Positions 43,461 to 52,006 of a DNA stretch of 64,000 bases are shown one piece after another. Position 1 is the first letter of the stretch. Each line of letters starts with the position of its first letter. This DNA comes from Micromonospora sp. MP36 (GTDB lineage Bacteria; Actinomycetota; Actinomycetes; Mycobacteriales; Micromonosporaceae). Under the pieces are notes generated by a model, which worked only from the letters and a program-made list of their open reading frames with translations, was not told the origin of the DNA and made no database searches. Both the position numbers and the translations under genes were made by a program. The stretch covers positions 1 to 64,000 of the forward strand of contig NZ_VSFA01000003.1 in the NCBI RefSeq assembly GCF_008119785.1, written 5' to 3'.

Positions 43461-44415
43461 CGGACACCCGCACCGCCCGTTCCGCCTCGTCCACGGCGGC
43501 CAGCACCTCGTCCACCGAGATGGCCGCCAACAGTGGCTGAGTACCTACCCCGCCGGGGCCGTTCCGACGCCGGTCGGACGCCCCCCGGCGGGTGACGTCC
43601 AGCACCCGGTGTCGGGGCCGGTCCGGCGGCGGCCCCCAGTGCTCCGGCGGCACCGGCCCGAAGAGCACCACCGAGGCGGTGCCGTACCCGGTGGCCAGGT
43701 GGGCCACCCCGGTGTCCCCGCTGACCACCAGCCGGGCGTCGGCGACCAGGGCGGCCAGCTCGGCCAGGTCGGTCCGGCCGGCGAGCACCACGTCCGGCGG
43801 CAGCCCGGCGTCCCGGGCGATCCGGGCGGACAGCTCCCGCTCGCCGGTCGAGCCGGTGAGCACCACCCGGTGACCGCGGTCGGTGAGGGTCCGGGCGAGC
43901 GCCGCGAAGCGCTCCGCCGGCCAGCGCTTCGCCGGGATCTTGCTGCCCGGGTGCAGCACGGTGGCGCCGGAGGGCAGCCCGGCGGCCGGCGGGCGGCGCA
44001 GCGCCAGGTCGCCCGGGTCGGCCGGCAGGCCGTACCAGTGCAGCAGCCGGCACCAGCGGCGTACCTCGTGCTCGTCGTCGTCCCACCGCGGTCCGTCGAC
44101 GTGCCCGGCGTCGCCGTTGGCGAAGGCGAGCAGCCGGCCGGGCCGGGCGGCGGCGAGCATCCGGTGCGATCGCGGACCCCGCCCGTGCAGGTTGACCGCC
44201 ACCGCGGGCTTCGGGCCCGGCCAGGTGGGCGGGGCGGCCAGCCCGTCGGTGGGCAGCACCCGGTCGACCCCGCCGACCAGGTCGGCCAGCGGCGCCAGCC
44301 AGGCCGGCGCGGCCAGCACCAGCTCGCGGTCGGGGAAGCCGGCCCGCAGGCCGCGCAGCGCCGGGACGGCGGTGGCCAGGTCGCCGACCCCGAGCGCGCG
44401 GAGCACGAGGATCAC
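43444..44415 (-). CDS. Glycosyltransferase family 9 protein (heptosyltransferase-like)
   Basis: A 323-aa GT9 enzyme, the family of ADP-heptose:LPS heptosyltransferases. The N-terminus VILVLRALGVGDLATAVPALRGLRAGFPDRELVLAAPAW is the GT9 acceptor-domain signature. The C-terminal donor site has VLHPGSKIPAKRWPAERFAALARTL, VVLTGSTGERELSARIA, AGRTDLAELAALVADARLVVSGDTGVAHLATGYGTASVVLFGP. The GTG start overlaps the SDR stop. In context with GmhA and HldE, it probably transfers a heptose from ADP-heptose to an unidentified cell-envelope glycan. Confidence 0.92.
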   Translation of the reverse strand: MILVLRALGVGDLATAVPALRGLRAGFPDRELVLAAPAWLAPLADLVGGVDRVLPTDGLAAPPTWPGPKPAVAVNLHGRGPRSHRMLAAARPGRLLAFANGDAGHVDGPRWDDDEHEVRRWCRLLHWYGLPADPGDLALRRPPAAGLPSGATVLHPGSKIPAKRWPAERFAALARTLTDRGHRVVLTGSTGERELSARIARDAGLPPDVVLAGRTDLAELAALVADARLVVSGDTGVAHLATGYGTASVVLFGPVPPEHWGPPPDRPRHRVLDVTRRGASDRRRNGPGGVGTQPLLAAISVDEVLAAVDEAERAVRVSGAIAA

Positions 44416-45113
44416 GGGTACGACGACTCCTGCTCGGCGCAGACCACCATCTCCCGTACGGCGCAGCCGGGCGGCTGGGAGAGGGCGAACATGATCGCGG
44501 CTGCGGTGTCGGCGGGTTCGTTGAGCGCCGCGTCGGGACCGGGCCGGTACTGCGCGTCGCGTTCGTCGAAGAAGGCGGTGCGCATGCCGCCGGGGATGAG
44601 CAGGGTGACGCCGACCGAGCCGGCCAGTTCGGCGGCGAGCGCCCGGGTGAAGCCGACCACCCCGAACTTCGCCGCGCAGTACGCGGTGGCGTCGCTGACC
44701 GCCTTGACCCCGAGGGTGGAGGCGACCGTGACGATGGTCCCCCGGGAGGCCTCCAGGTACGGCAGCGCGGCCCGGATCACCGCGGCTGTGGCGAGCAGGT
44801 CGACCGCCACGATCCGTTCCCAGGTCTCGCCCGGGAGGTCGGCCAGCCGGCCCGGCACGTCCGTGCCGGCGGCGGTGACCACGGCGTCCAGCCCGCCGGA
44901 CCGCTCCGCCAGGTCCCGGGTGGCGGCCTCGGCGGCCCGGGTGTCGGCCAGGTCGCACTCGACCCACGGCACGCCGTCCGCGGGACGCTGCCGGTCCAGC
45001 ACGAGCGGACGGCCCCCGGCGCGGGCCACCGCGGTGACCACCGCCGCGCCCAGCCCGCTCGCCCCGCCGGTGACCAGGACGGTGGGGCCGGCCCCGGGTG
45101 GACTGCTGCTCAT
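44412..45113 (-). CDS. Short-chain dehydrogenase/reductase
   Basis: A 233-aa classical SDR. The cofactor motif is VTGGASGLGAAVV (about 13-25), and the active site is Ser in VTVASTLGVKAVSDATAYCAAKFG with the YxxxK. It is much shorter than HldD-type epimerases, which are extended SDRs of about 310 aa, so it is not an obvious ADP-heptose epimerase. Its place between hldE and the GT9 gene suggests that it modifies the sugar or acceptor. The ATG overlaps the hldE stop (ATGA) and directly follows repeat copy B. Confidence 0.9.
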   Translation of the reverse strand: MSSSPPGAGPTVLVTGGASGLGAAVVTAVARAGGRPLVLDRQRPADGVPWVECDLADTRAAEAATRDLAERSGGLDAVVTAAGTDVPGRLADLPGETWERIVAVDLLATAAVIRAALPYLEASRGTIVTVASTLGVKAVSDATAYCAAKFGVVGFTRALAAELAGSVGVTLLIPGGMRTAFFDERDAQYRPGPDAALNEPADTAAAIMFALSQPPGCAVREMVVCAEQESSYP

Positions 45114-46663
45114 GCCGCCCCCTCGCTCCGCTCCGTGCCGCCATGCGGCAGCGCCGCACTGCGTCGATGATTCGTGCCCCCTCCGCCGCCGGCCGGGTGA
45201 CCGCCGCCGGGTGCACCCGGGGCGCCCGCGACGCCGGGTGGGACGGCCGAGCGGCGCCCGGCGCGGGCCGCCGCGATCATGTCGGTGGTGGACCGCCCGT
45301 CCAGGTACGGCACGACCACCGTGTGCCCGCCCCAGCGGGCCAGGATCTCCGCCTCGGGCAGGGTCTCCGCGCCGCCACCGGTGGCGTAGTCGCCGCCCTT
45401 GACCCAGATGTCCGGCCGCAGCCAGGACAGGGCCGCGTGCGGCGTCGGCTCGTCGAAGATCAGCACCGCGTCCACGCAGCCCAGCGCGGCGAGCAGCCGG
45501 CCGCGGTCGCCCTGCGGCACGACCGGGCGCTCTGGGCCCTTCAGGCCGGCCACGCTGGCGTCGGAGTTGAGGCAGACGACGAGGCAGTCGCCGAGCTGCC
45601 GGGCCGCCTGGAGGGTCGCCACGTGCCCGGCGTGCAGCAGGTCAAAGCAGCCGCCGGTGGCCACCACGGTGCCGCCGGCGGCCCGTACCTCGGCGACCAC
45701 CGCGGCGGCGGCGGCCACGCCGATCCGGTCCCCGCCGCCGGCGACCACCACCGGCGGGGCGTCGCGGACCGGGGCGGGCAGCGCGGTGGCCACTCCCCCG
45801 CCGGACACGTACGCGGACGCCTCGGCCACCGCCGCCTGCACCGCCTCGGAGACCAGCGCGCCATCCGCCAGGGCGCGGGCGGCCGTCGCCGCGAACCGGT
45901 CCCCCGCCCCGCAGGTGTCCCCCTCGGCGATGGCCGGCGCGGGGACCACCAGGGGGGTCGAGCCGGCGTGGCAGAGCAGGGCGCCCTCCCCGCCCATGGT
46001 CACCGCGATCGCCCCGGCCTGCCAGCGCTGGCGCAGGGACTGGGCGCTCCGGGACGCGGTCACCAGCCGGGACCCGCCCGGCCGTACCTTGGCTAGCTCG
46101 CGGGCCTCGGCCTCGTTCGGGGTGGCCAGGTGCACCCCGGGCACCGCCTCCGGTCCGCGCGGGTGCGGGTCCCACACCACGGGCGCGCGGGTGGCGGCGA
46201 GCGCGGCCCGCAGCGCCGGATCCCGGGCGACACCTCGGCCGTAGTCGCTGACCAGCACCACCGCGGCGTCGGCGATCAGCCGCAGCACCGCCTCGCTCGG
46301 CTCGCCGGGCTCGCCGGCCAGCCCGCCGCGGTCGTGCCGCAACAGCACCCGGCCCCGGGCCCGCAGCCGGATCTTCTCCGGGGTGGCGCCGGCCAGCGGC
46401 AGCCCGTACAGCTGCACGCCGGCGGCGGCGAGCAGCGTGCCGAGCCGGGCCCCGCCGGCGTCGTCGGCGACCGCGGTGACCAGCGCGACCTCGGCGCCCT
46501 CGGCGGCGGCGAAGACCGCGGCCAGGCCGGCGCCGCCCGGACGGTCGACGTACGTGCTCTCGTCGAGCACCGGCACGGGCGAGTCCGGGCAGAGCCGGTT
46601 CACCGTGCCCTCGACGTCCCGGTCCAGCAGGGTGTCACCGATCACCACCACGGGTCCCGTCAC
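45110..46663 (-). CDS. hldE: Bifunctional D-beta-heptose 7-phosphate kinase / heptose 1-phosphate adenylyltransferase
   Basis: A 517-aa two-domain enzyme giving ADP-D-glycero-beta-D-manno-heptose. The PfkB kinase half has GPVVVIGDTLLDRDVEG, DRPGGAGLAAVFAA and the catalytic aspartate in GDTCGAGDRFAATAARAL. The nucleotidyltransferase half has ATGGCFDLLHAGHVATLQAARQLGD (HxGH) and the SxTxxI-type STTDMIAA. The GTG at 46663 has GAGGAGG seven bases upstream and is preferred over an ATG that overlaps the gmhA stop. The last residues derive from a repeat. It follows gmhA, as expected for the pathway order. Confidence 0.94.
   Translation of the reverse strand: MTGPVVVIGDTLLDRDVEGTVNRLCPDSPVPVLDESTYVDRPGGAGLAAVFAAAEGAEVALVTAVADDAGGARLGTLLAAAGVQLYGLPLAGATPEKIRLRARGRVLLRHDRGGLAGEPGEPSEAVLRLIADAAVVLVSDYGRGVARDPALRAALAATRAPVVWDPHPRGPEAVPGVHLATPNEAEARELAKVRPGGSRLVTASRSAQSLRQRWQAGAIAVTMGGEGALLCHAGSTPLVVPAPAIAEGDTCGAGDRFAATAARALADGALVSEAVQAAVAEASAYVSGGGVATALPAPVRDAPPVVVAGGGDRIGVAAAAAVVAEVRAAGGTVVATGGCFDLLHAGHVATLQAARQLGDCLVVCLNSDASVAGLKGPERPVVPQGDRGRLLAALGCVDAVLIFDEPTPHAALSWLRPDIWVKGGDYATGGGAETLPEAEILARWGGHTVVVPYLDGRSTTDMIAAARAGRRSAVPPGVAGAPGAPGGGHPAGGGGGTNHRRSAALPHGGTERSEGAA
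45113..45174 (-). repeat. Start-codon-spanning repeat, copy B (partial)
   Basis: About 61 bases ending at the SDR ATG. They match 8123-8184 with one gap and several substitutions and end in the same GGCATGAGC. Copy B lacks the first part of copy A. It encodes the last 20 or so residues of HldE (NHRRSAALPHGGTERSEGAA), which are absent from the usual family C-terminus. Confidence 0.7.
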
Positions 46664-46674
46664 GTTGGACCTCC

Positions 46675-47361
46675 TCATCGGGCCTGCACCTCCCGACCGG
46701 TGTCGTCACCGAGCACCACCTCGACGCCGGCCCGCACCGGGCCCGACCCGGCCGCCGGGCGGGTGGCCAGCGCCGCCGGCAGGGCCCGATCGACGTACTC
46801 GCAGAGCACGTGGGTGGCGACCAGGTGCAGTTCCTGCACCACCTGGGCCTCCGGCGAGTCGATGGCGAGGGTCTCGTGGCACAGGTCGGCGAGCGGGTTG
46901 GGTGTGGGGCCGGTGAAGGCCCAGCAACGCAGCCCGACCTCGCGTCCAGCCTGGGCGGCGGCGAGCAGGTTGGCGCTGGCGCCGCTGGTGGACAGGAGCA
47001 GGAGGATGTCGTCCGGGCGGCCGTGGGCGCGGACCTGGCGGGCGAAGATCTCGGGGTAGCCGTAGTCGTTGCCGATCGCGGTCAGCGCGGAGGTCTCGGC
47101 GTGCAGGGCGATCGCGGACAGGGGTTCCCGGTCGTCGCGGAGCTTGCCGACGAGTTCGGCGGTGAGGTGCTGGGCCTCGGCGGCACTGCCCCCGTTGCCG
47201 GCCACCAGCAGCCGCCCGCCGCCGGCCAGCCGGTGCGCCAGTTCCCCGCCCCAGCGGGCGAGCAGCTGCTCCGACTGCCGGAACGGCAGCAGCGCGGCGG
47301 CCAGGTGGGTCAGGTGGTCCTCCAGCACGGTTCCGCCCACCGCGGGTTTGGGCGCCGTCAT
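46675..47361 (-). CDS. gmhA: Sedoheptulose 7-phosphate isomerase GmhA
   Basis: A 228-aa SIS-domain isomerase converting sedoheptulose 7-phosphate to D-glycero-D-manno-heptose 7-phosphate. It has LLVAGNGGSAAEAQHLTAELVGKL (substrate phosphate loop with zinc ligands), ALTAIGNDYGYPEIFARQV, LLLLSTSGASANLLAAAQAGREVG and VVQELHLVATHVLCEYVD with the catalytic His and zinc residues. Motifs match GmhA rather than DiaA. It overlaps the upstream glycosyltransferase gene by one base and is followed by hldE. Confidence 0.94.
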   Translation of the reverse strand: MTAPKPAVGGTVLEDHLTHLAAALLPFRQSEQLLARWGGELAHRLAGGGRLLVAGNGGSAAEAQHLTAELVGKLRDDREPLSAIALHAETSALTAIGNDYGYPEIFARQVRAHGRPDDILLLLSTSGASANLLAAAQAGREVGLRCWAFTGPTPNPLADLCHETLAIDSPEAQVVQELHLVATHVLCEYVDRALPAALATRPAAGSGPVRAGVEVVLGDDTGREVQAR

Positions 47362-48578
47362 CAGGCGACCACCCGGGTGGGTCGACGCACGGTGGCCACC
47401 TGGCCGTACACCTCCGCCAGACGCTCGGCGGTGCGGGACCAGGAGTAGCGGGTGCGGGCGCGTTCCAGGGCTGCCGTGGCGTAGGCGAAGCGGCGGATCC
47501 GGTCACCGAAGAGCCGGCGGATCGCCGCGCCGAGGGCGTCCGGGTCCCGGGCCGGCACCAGGTCGCCGGTCCGCCCGGGCACCACCGTGTCGGTCAGCCC
47601 GCCGACCGCGGTGCCGATCACCGGTACGCCGCACGCCATCGCTTCGAGTGGGGTGAGCCCGAACGGCTCGTACCAGGGGGCGGCGACCAGCACGTCCGCC
47701 GAGCGGTACCAGCGCCCCATCTCCTCCCGGGGCACCGCGCCGATCAGCTTGACCCGGTCGGCGACCCCGCAGGACTCGGCGAGCGCCCGCAGCCGCAGCG
47801 CGTACGGGTCGGTCTCCAGCAGCCCGGCCGGCGGGCCGCCCACCACCACGCACTCGGCGTCGGGGACCAGCGCGGTGGCCCGGATGACGTCCTGGAAGCC
47901 CTTGCGTTCCACCAGCCGCCCGACGGTGAGGATGCGCGGCCGGGCACCGTCCCGCTCGGCGACCGGGCCGAGCGGGGCGAAGGTGCTCAGGTTCACGCCG
48001 GACGGGATGACCGTCATCCGGGACCGGGGCACGCCCATCCGGACCAGCTCGGCGACCTCGTCCTGGCACTGGGCGACCACCCGGTCGACCGACCGGCCCA
48101 GCTTGCGCTCGTGGTCGATCCGGCCGGGCGGGCTGGTGTCCTGCGCGCCCTGGTGGCGCCGCTTCACGGTGCCCACCGCGTGATACGTCTGCACCACCGG
48201 CACCCCGGTCCGCCGGCCGGCGGCGAGCGCGGCGAGGCCGCTCATCCAGAAGTGCGCGTGGACCACTTCGGGCTGCCAGTCACCGGCCCGCCACCGCTCG
48301 GCCAGCCACTCTCCGAATGCGGGCATGTACGGCAGCAGGTCGTCCTTGGCGACCGGCTCGGCCGGGCCGGCGGGCACGTGCACCACCTCGTAGCCGTCCG
48401 GTGCGCGGACGATCACGGGCAGGTCCACGGCGTCGCGCCGGGTGTAGACCCGGACGTCGTGGCCGGCGGCCGCGAGCGCGGCGGAGAGCTCCGCGACATG
48501 CGTGTTCTGGCCGCCGGCGTCCTCCCCGCCGAGGACGGCGAGCGGGCTGGCGTGCTCCGAGATCATCGCGATGCGCAT
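47361..48578 (-). CDS. Glycosyltransferase family 4 protein
   Basis: A 405-aa GT4 enzyme. It starts MRIAMISEHASPLAVLGGEDAGGQNTHVAELSAAL, resembling MshA/sucrose-synthase-like GT4 proteins. The donor site includes ILTVGRLVERKGFQDVIRA, VAAPWYEPFGLTPLEAMACGVPVIGTAVGGL with the EX7E motif. ATG follows GGAGGAGG and lies 16 bases inside the previous gene. The acceptor is unknown. In context it may act on the same heptose-containing glycan. Confidence 0.93.
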   Translation of the reverse strand: MRIAMISEHASPLAVLGGEDAGGQNTHVAELSAALAAAGHDVRVYTRRDAVDLPVIVRAPDGYEVVHVPAGPAEPVAKDDLLPYMPAFGEWLAERWRAGDWQPEVVHAHFWMSGLAALAAGRRTGVPVVQTYHAVGTVKRRHQGAQDTSPPGRIDHERKLGRSVDRVVAQCQDEVAELVRMGVPRSRMTVIPSGVNLSTFAPLGPVAERDGARPRILTVGRLVERKGFQDVIRATALVPDAECVVVGGPPAGLLETDPYALRLRALAESCGVADRVKLIGAVPREEMGRWYRSADVLVAAPWYEPFGLTPLEAMACGVPVIGTAVGGLTDTVVPGRTGDLVPARDPDALGAAIRRLFGDRIRRFAYATAALERARTRYSWSRTAERLAEVYGQVATVRRPTRVVA

Positions 48579-49537
48579 ACTTCCTCCTCCAGCAGCCGGT
48601 CCCAGTCGGCGAGGAAACGCTCCAGGCCGTAGCGCTGCCGCGCGGCGCTGCGGGCCTCGGTACCCGCCCGGCGGGCTGCCGCCGGGTCGTCCAGGAAGCT
48701 CCGGGCCACCTCCAGCAGCACGTCGACCCGGGTGGAGAGGGCACCGGCGGACGGGGGCACCGCCTCCACGGCCTCGGTGGTGGCCAGGGCCACCACGGGC
48801 ATGCCCATGGTCATCGCCTCGATCAGGCTCAGCCCGAGGGATGTCCACCGGCACAGGTGCAGGTATGCCCGCCGGCGGGCCAGCTCAGCGTGCATGGCGT
48901 GCTGCGGCACGTCGTCGTGGCTGGTCAACCGGTCCGGCGGCAGCCCGAGCCGGTCGGCCAGCCCGGCGACGCCCATGCCGTAGACGTCCAGTGGGGCGAT
49001 CTCGGCGAAGCGGGGCAGCAGGTCGGTGCCGGTGACCCGCCAGCGGCGTACCGGCTCGTTGATGACCACGGCCAGGCGGTCCAGCTCGCCGGTCCACTCG
49101 ACGGCCGGGGCGACCACACCGTGCTCGACCACCGCGGTGCGGGTGCCGCCGTTGTCCCAGAACAGCTCGTTGAAGTGGGTGACGTGGGTGAGCAGGAGGT
49201 CGTCCCGGTCGGCCATCGGGTGGCGGGTGTTCGGCACGTCGCCCTTGGGGGTGTTGTGCTCGACGTAGATCGCCGGCACGTCGCGACCCACCCGGCGGCC
49301 CAGCCACTCACAGGCCAGGTCGAACTCCTCGGGGCGCTGGAGCAGCACCACGTCCACCTCGGACCGGCGCAGCTCCTGCGGGGTCACCTCGACCGCGTGC
49401 TCCGGCCACTGGTAGGTGCGCGCCCGGCCAAGGCCGTACGGACCGCGGTCCTGGGTGACCGGCACCAGGTAGCGGTGCTTGCCGTGGACGAACGACGTGG
49501 TCCACGACCCGTGCACGTGCCACACCAGAACGTTCAT
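48563..49537 (-). CDS. Glycosyltransferase (GT-B type)
   Basis: A 324-aa protein with a GT-B pattern. The N-terminal domain is MNVLVWHVHGSWTTSFVHGKHRYLVP, then IYVEHNTPKGDVPNTRHPMADR. The C-terminal part has VAVVINEPVRRWR-like sequence, LDVYGMG, and the donor-site helix AYLHLCRWTSLGLSLIEAMTMGMPVVALATTEAVEAVP (E in LIEAM). The ATG overlaps the stop of the fused GmhB-GT9 gene, and its own end overlaps the next GT4 start. Specific donor and acceptor are unknown. Confidence 0.82.
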   Translation of the reverse strand: MNVLVWHVHGSWTTSFVHGKHRYLVPVTQDRGPYGLGRARTYQWPEHAVEVTPQELRRSEVDVVLLQRPEEFDLACEWLGRRVGRDVPAIYVEHNTPKGDVPNTRHPMADRDDLLLTHVTHFNELFWDNGGTRTAVVEHGVVAPAVEWTGELDRLAVVINEPVRRWRVTGTDLLPRFAEIAPLDVYGMGVAGLADRLGLPPDRLTSHDDVPQHAMHAELARRRAYLHLCRWTSLGLSLIEAMTMGMPVVALATTEAVEAVPPSAGALSTRVDVLLEVARSFLDDPAAARRAGTEARSAARQRYGLERFLADWDRLLEEEVCASR

Positions 49538-51255
49538 CGCGCCACCCCACCAGCCATCGGCAGGGCGCCGACCGGCTCCGGCGCGTCGGCGGGCACGCCG
49601 AGCAGCCGCAGCGCCTCCAGCACGCGCCCCGGCTCCACCGCGGAGAGGCAGGGATGCCCGGGGACCGGGCAGCGGGTGGCCCGGGTGTCCCGGCACGGCG
49701 CGCCGGCGTCGCCGAGCCGCACGGTCGGCACCCGGTATGGCCCCCACTGCCCGAAGGGGACGGTGGGGGCGAACAGGCTGACCACCGGCACCCCGAGCGC
49801 GGCGGCCAGGTGCGCCGGCCCGGTGTTGCCGACCACCAGCGCGCCGGCCCGGGCGATGACGGCGGCCAGTTCGTCGAGGCCGGTACGCCCGCCCAGGTCC
49901 ACACCGCCGGCGGCAGCGACCCGCGCGGTCAGCTCCCGCTCGTCCGGACCACCGGTCACCACCACCCGGTAGCCGGCGGCGCTGAGCACCCGGACGATCC
50001 GGGCGGCCAGTTCGGGCGGACAGGCGCGGGTCTCCACGGAGGAGCCCGGGTGCAGCAGGACGTAGCCCGGCTCGCCGGCCGCGGCCGGGACGGGCGGCAG
50101 CCGGTCGGTCCGCAGCCGCAGTCCGGGTTCGTCGTCGGGGGCGAGGGCGTATCCGGCGGCGGCGGCGAGGGAGAGGGCTCGTTCGGGTTCGGGGATGCCG
50201 GTTGGTACTCGGTGGCGGGTGTCGAGGAGGGAGCCGGGGTAGTCGTCGCTGATGGCGCTGATGCGGGGTACGCCGGCCATGCGCAGGAGCAGGGCGAGGG
50301 GTAGTGGGGATTGGTGGAAGGAGGTGAAGATGATCGCCTCGTCGGCGGCGACGGCGGCGAGGCGGGTGGTCAGTTGCCGCATATCGGTGGGGTCGACGGG
50401 TTGGGGGTTGCTGTCGATCCAGGGCAGTGGCCATTCGATGATCTCGTCGATGCCGGGCAGCAGTTCGGCGGCGGCTCGGCCGCGTGGCCCGCAGAGCAGC
50501 ACGACGCGGTCCGCTCCGGCGGCGACGGCGCGGATGCCCGGCCCGGTGACCAGCAGGTCCCCGGCCGCGTCGCTGCGGGCCACCAGGACGGTGCCCCGCC
50601 GGGGCGGAGACCCGGGGGCGGCCACCAGCCGCACCCGACGCAGGATCTCGGTCGCCGCCTCCGGCAGGTCGCGGGCGACCGTGGGCGCGGCGGCCACCTC
50701 CGCCGCCCGGGTGGCCGGGGTGGGGACCAGGATGCCGGTGGCGCCGGCCGCCGCGGCGGCGGTCATGTCGGCGCCGATGTCGCCGACCAGCGCGCACCGG
50801 GTCGGTGTGGTGCCGAGCGCCCGGGCGGCGGCGTGCACCAGGCCCGGGGCCGGCTTGCGGCAGGCGCAGCCGTCCGGCTCGCCGTGCGGGCAGATCTGCC
50901 AGCTGTCGAAGGGCCCGAGCAACTCCTCCACCCGGGCGTTGACCCGGCGCAGGTCCGCGGCGGTGAAACAGCCGCGGGCCAGGCCGGACTGGTTGGTGAC
51001 CACGGCCAGACGCAGCCCAGCCGCGCGCAGCCGGTCCAACGCCTCCCGCGCACCGGGCACCGGGCGGACCTTCTCCGGGTCGCCGTTGTAGGGCACGTCC
51101 TCGATGAGCGTGCCGTCCCGGTCCAGCAGCACCGCGTCGAACAGGGCGGACGGGAACCGGTCAGCACCCGGGTCAACCCGGGCTGACCTGCACTGATCCC
51201 GCTCGTGGTCCCGTCGCACGGGCGGCGGGTTCCCGACCCCCCGAGGAGTAAACAT
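49534..51255 (-). CDS. Fusion of GmhB-type HAD phosphatase and glycosyltransferase family 9
   Basis: About 573 aa. Residues about 40-215 form a HAD-IIIA phosphatase: DAVLLDRDGTLIEDVPYNGDPEKV, VVTNQSGLARGCFT, the zinc loop CPHGEPDGCACRKPAPGL and GDIGADMTAAAAAG. This matches heptose 1,7-bisphosphate phosphatase GmhB. Residues about 225-570 are a GT9 domain: VLVARSDAAGDLLVTGPGIRAV, LLHPGSSVETRACPPELAARIV, GGRTGLDELAAVIARAGALVVGNTGPAHLAAALGVPVVSLFAP. The start is uncertain (ATG 51255 or GTG 51219). It is the first gene of the heptose operon and joins a biosynthetic step to a transfer step. Confidence 0.9.
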   Translation of the reverse strand: MFTPRGVGNPPPVRRDHERDQCRSARVDPGADRFPSALFDAVLLDRDGTLIEDVPYNGDPEKVRPVPGAREALDRLRAAGLRLAVVTNQSGLARGCFTAADLRRVNARVEELLGPFDSWQICPHGEPDGCACRKPAPGLVHAAARALGTTPTRCALVGDIGADMTAAAAAGATGILVPTPATRAAEVAAAPTVARDLPEAATEILRRVRLVAAPGSPPRRGTVLVARSDAAGDLLVTGPGIRAVAAGADRVVLLCGPRGRAAAELLPGIDEIIEWPLPWIDSNPQPVDPTDMRQLTTRLAAVAADEAIIFTSFHQSPLPLALLLRMAGVPRISAISDDYPGSLLDTRHRVPTGIPEPERALSLAAAAGYALAPDDEPGLRLRTDRLPPVPAAAGEPGYVLLHPGSSVETRACPPELAARIVRVLSAAGYRVVVTGGPDERELTARVAAAGGVDLGGRTGLDELAAVIARAGALVVGNTGPAHLAAALGVPVVSLFAPTVPFGQWGPYRVPTVRLGDAGAPCRDTRATRCPVPGHPCLSAVEPGRVLEALRLLGVPADAPEPVGALPMAGGVAR

Positions 51256-51397
51256 CAACTTCGGCGGAGCCGACTCCGCCGGTGCCGCACGCCGGCCGTC
51301 CCGCACTCCGCCGGCTCGGTCCGGCGATACCCGCCGCTGCCGAGAAGCTAACCCGGGGCCGTCGTTAGCCGTGGTGGAGGCGGGGTACGGGATTGGG

Positions 51398-51847
51398 GTG
51401 GCGATTGTGGAGAAAGTGATCGACGCACCCCCGCAGCAGGTCTTCGACGTGCTCGCCGACGGGTGGACGTACAGCGACTGGGTGGTCGGCACGGCACATG
51501 TGCGGGGAGTGGACGACGGTTGGCCGCGGGTCGGCAGCCGGCTGCACCACCGGGCCGGGCCGTGGCCCTTCTCGCTGCAGGACTCCTCGCAGGTGGTGGC
51601 CTGCGAACCAACGCACCGGCTGGTGCTCAGGGCGGGGCTCTGGCCGGCGGGCGAGGCGATCGTCGACTTCACCCTGGAGCCGCTGGACGGCGGCGGCCGG
51701 ACCCGGGTCCGGATGGGCGAGGATTTCGTCGCCGGGCCGCTGCGCTGGGTCTCGAGCAGGCTCAACGACCTGCTGCTCCGCCCCCGGAACAAGGAGACGT
51801 TGAACCGCCTCTCCGACATCGCCACCAGGCAGCGGGCGAAGCGCTGA
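51398..51847 (+). CDS. SRPBCC family protein (polyketide cyclase-like)
   Basis: A 149-aa START-like protein: VEKVIDAPPQQVFDVLADGWTYSDWVVGTAHVRGVDDGWPRVGSRLHHRAG, then ACEPTHRLVLRAGLWPAGEAIVDFTLEPLDGGGRTRVRMGEDF. The helix-grip fold binds hydrophobic ligands. The start is uncertain among GTG codons at 51371, 51398 and 51407; 51398 is used here. It is divergent from the heptose operon. Confidence 0.82.
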   Translation: MAIVEKVIDAPPQQVFDVLADGWTYSDWVVGTAHVRGVDDGWPRVGSRLHHRAGPWPFSLQDSSQVVACEPTHRLVLRAGLWPAGEAIVDFTLEPLDGGGRTRVRMGEDFVAGPLRWVSSRLNDLLLRPRNKETLNRLSDIATRQRAKR

Positions 51848-52006
51848 CGCCACGCTCCGTGACCGCCCGGACGGGACCACGGTTCCGCTGGTCGGCAACC
51901 CCCGAACGGCGCTTCCGGCCCGCCGAGCGGGCGTCTGTGCGGACCCGGCGCGAGCGACTGGCTACCCTCTCAGGTGAACCATGTCGGCCGACCGAGGATG
52001 TCCGTG

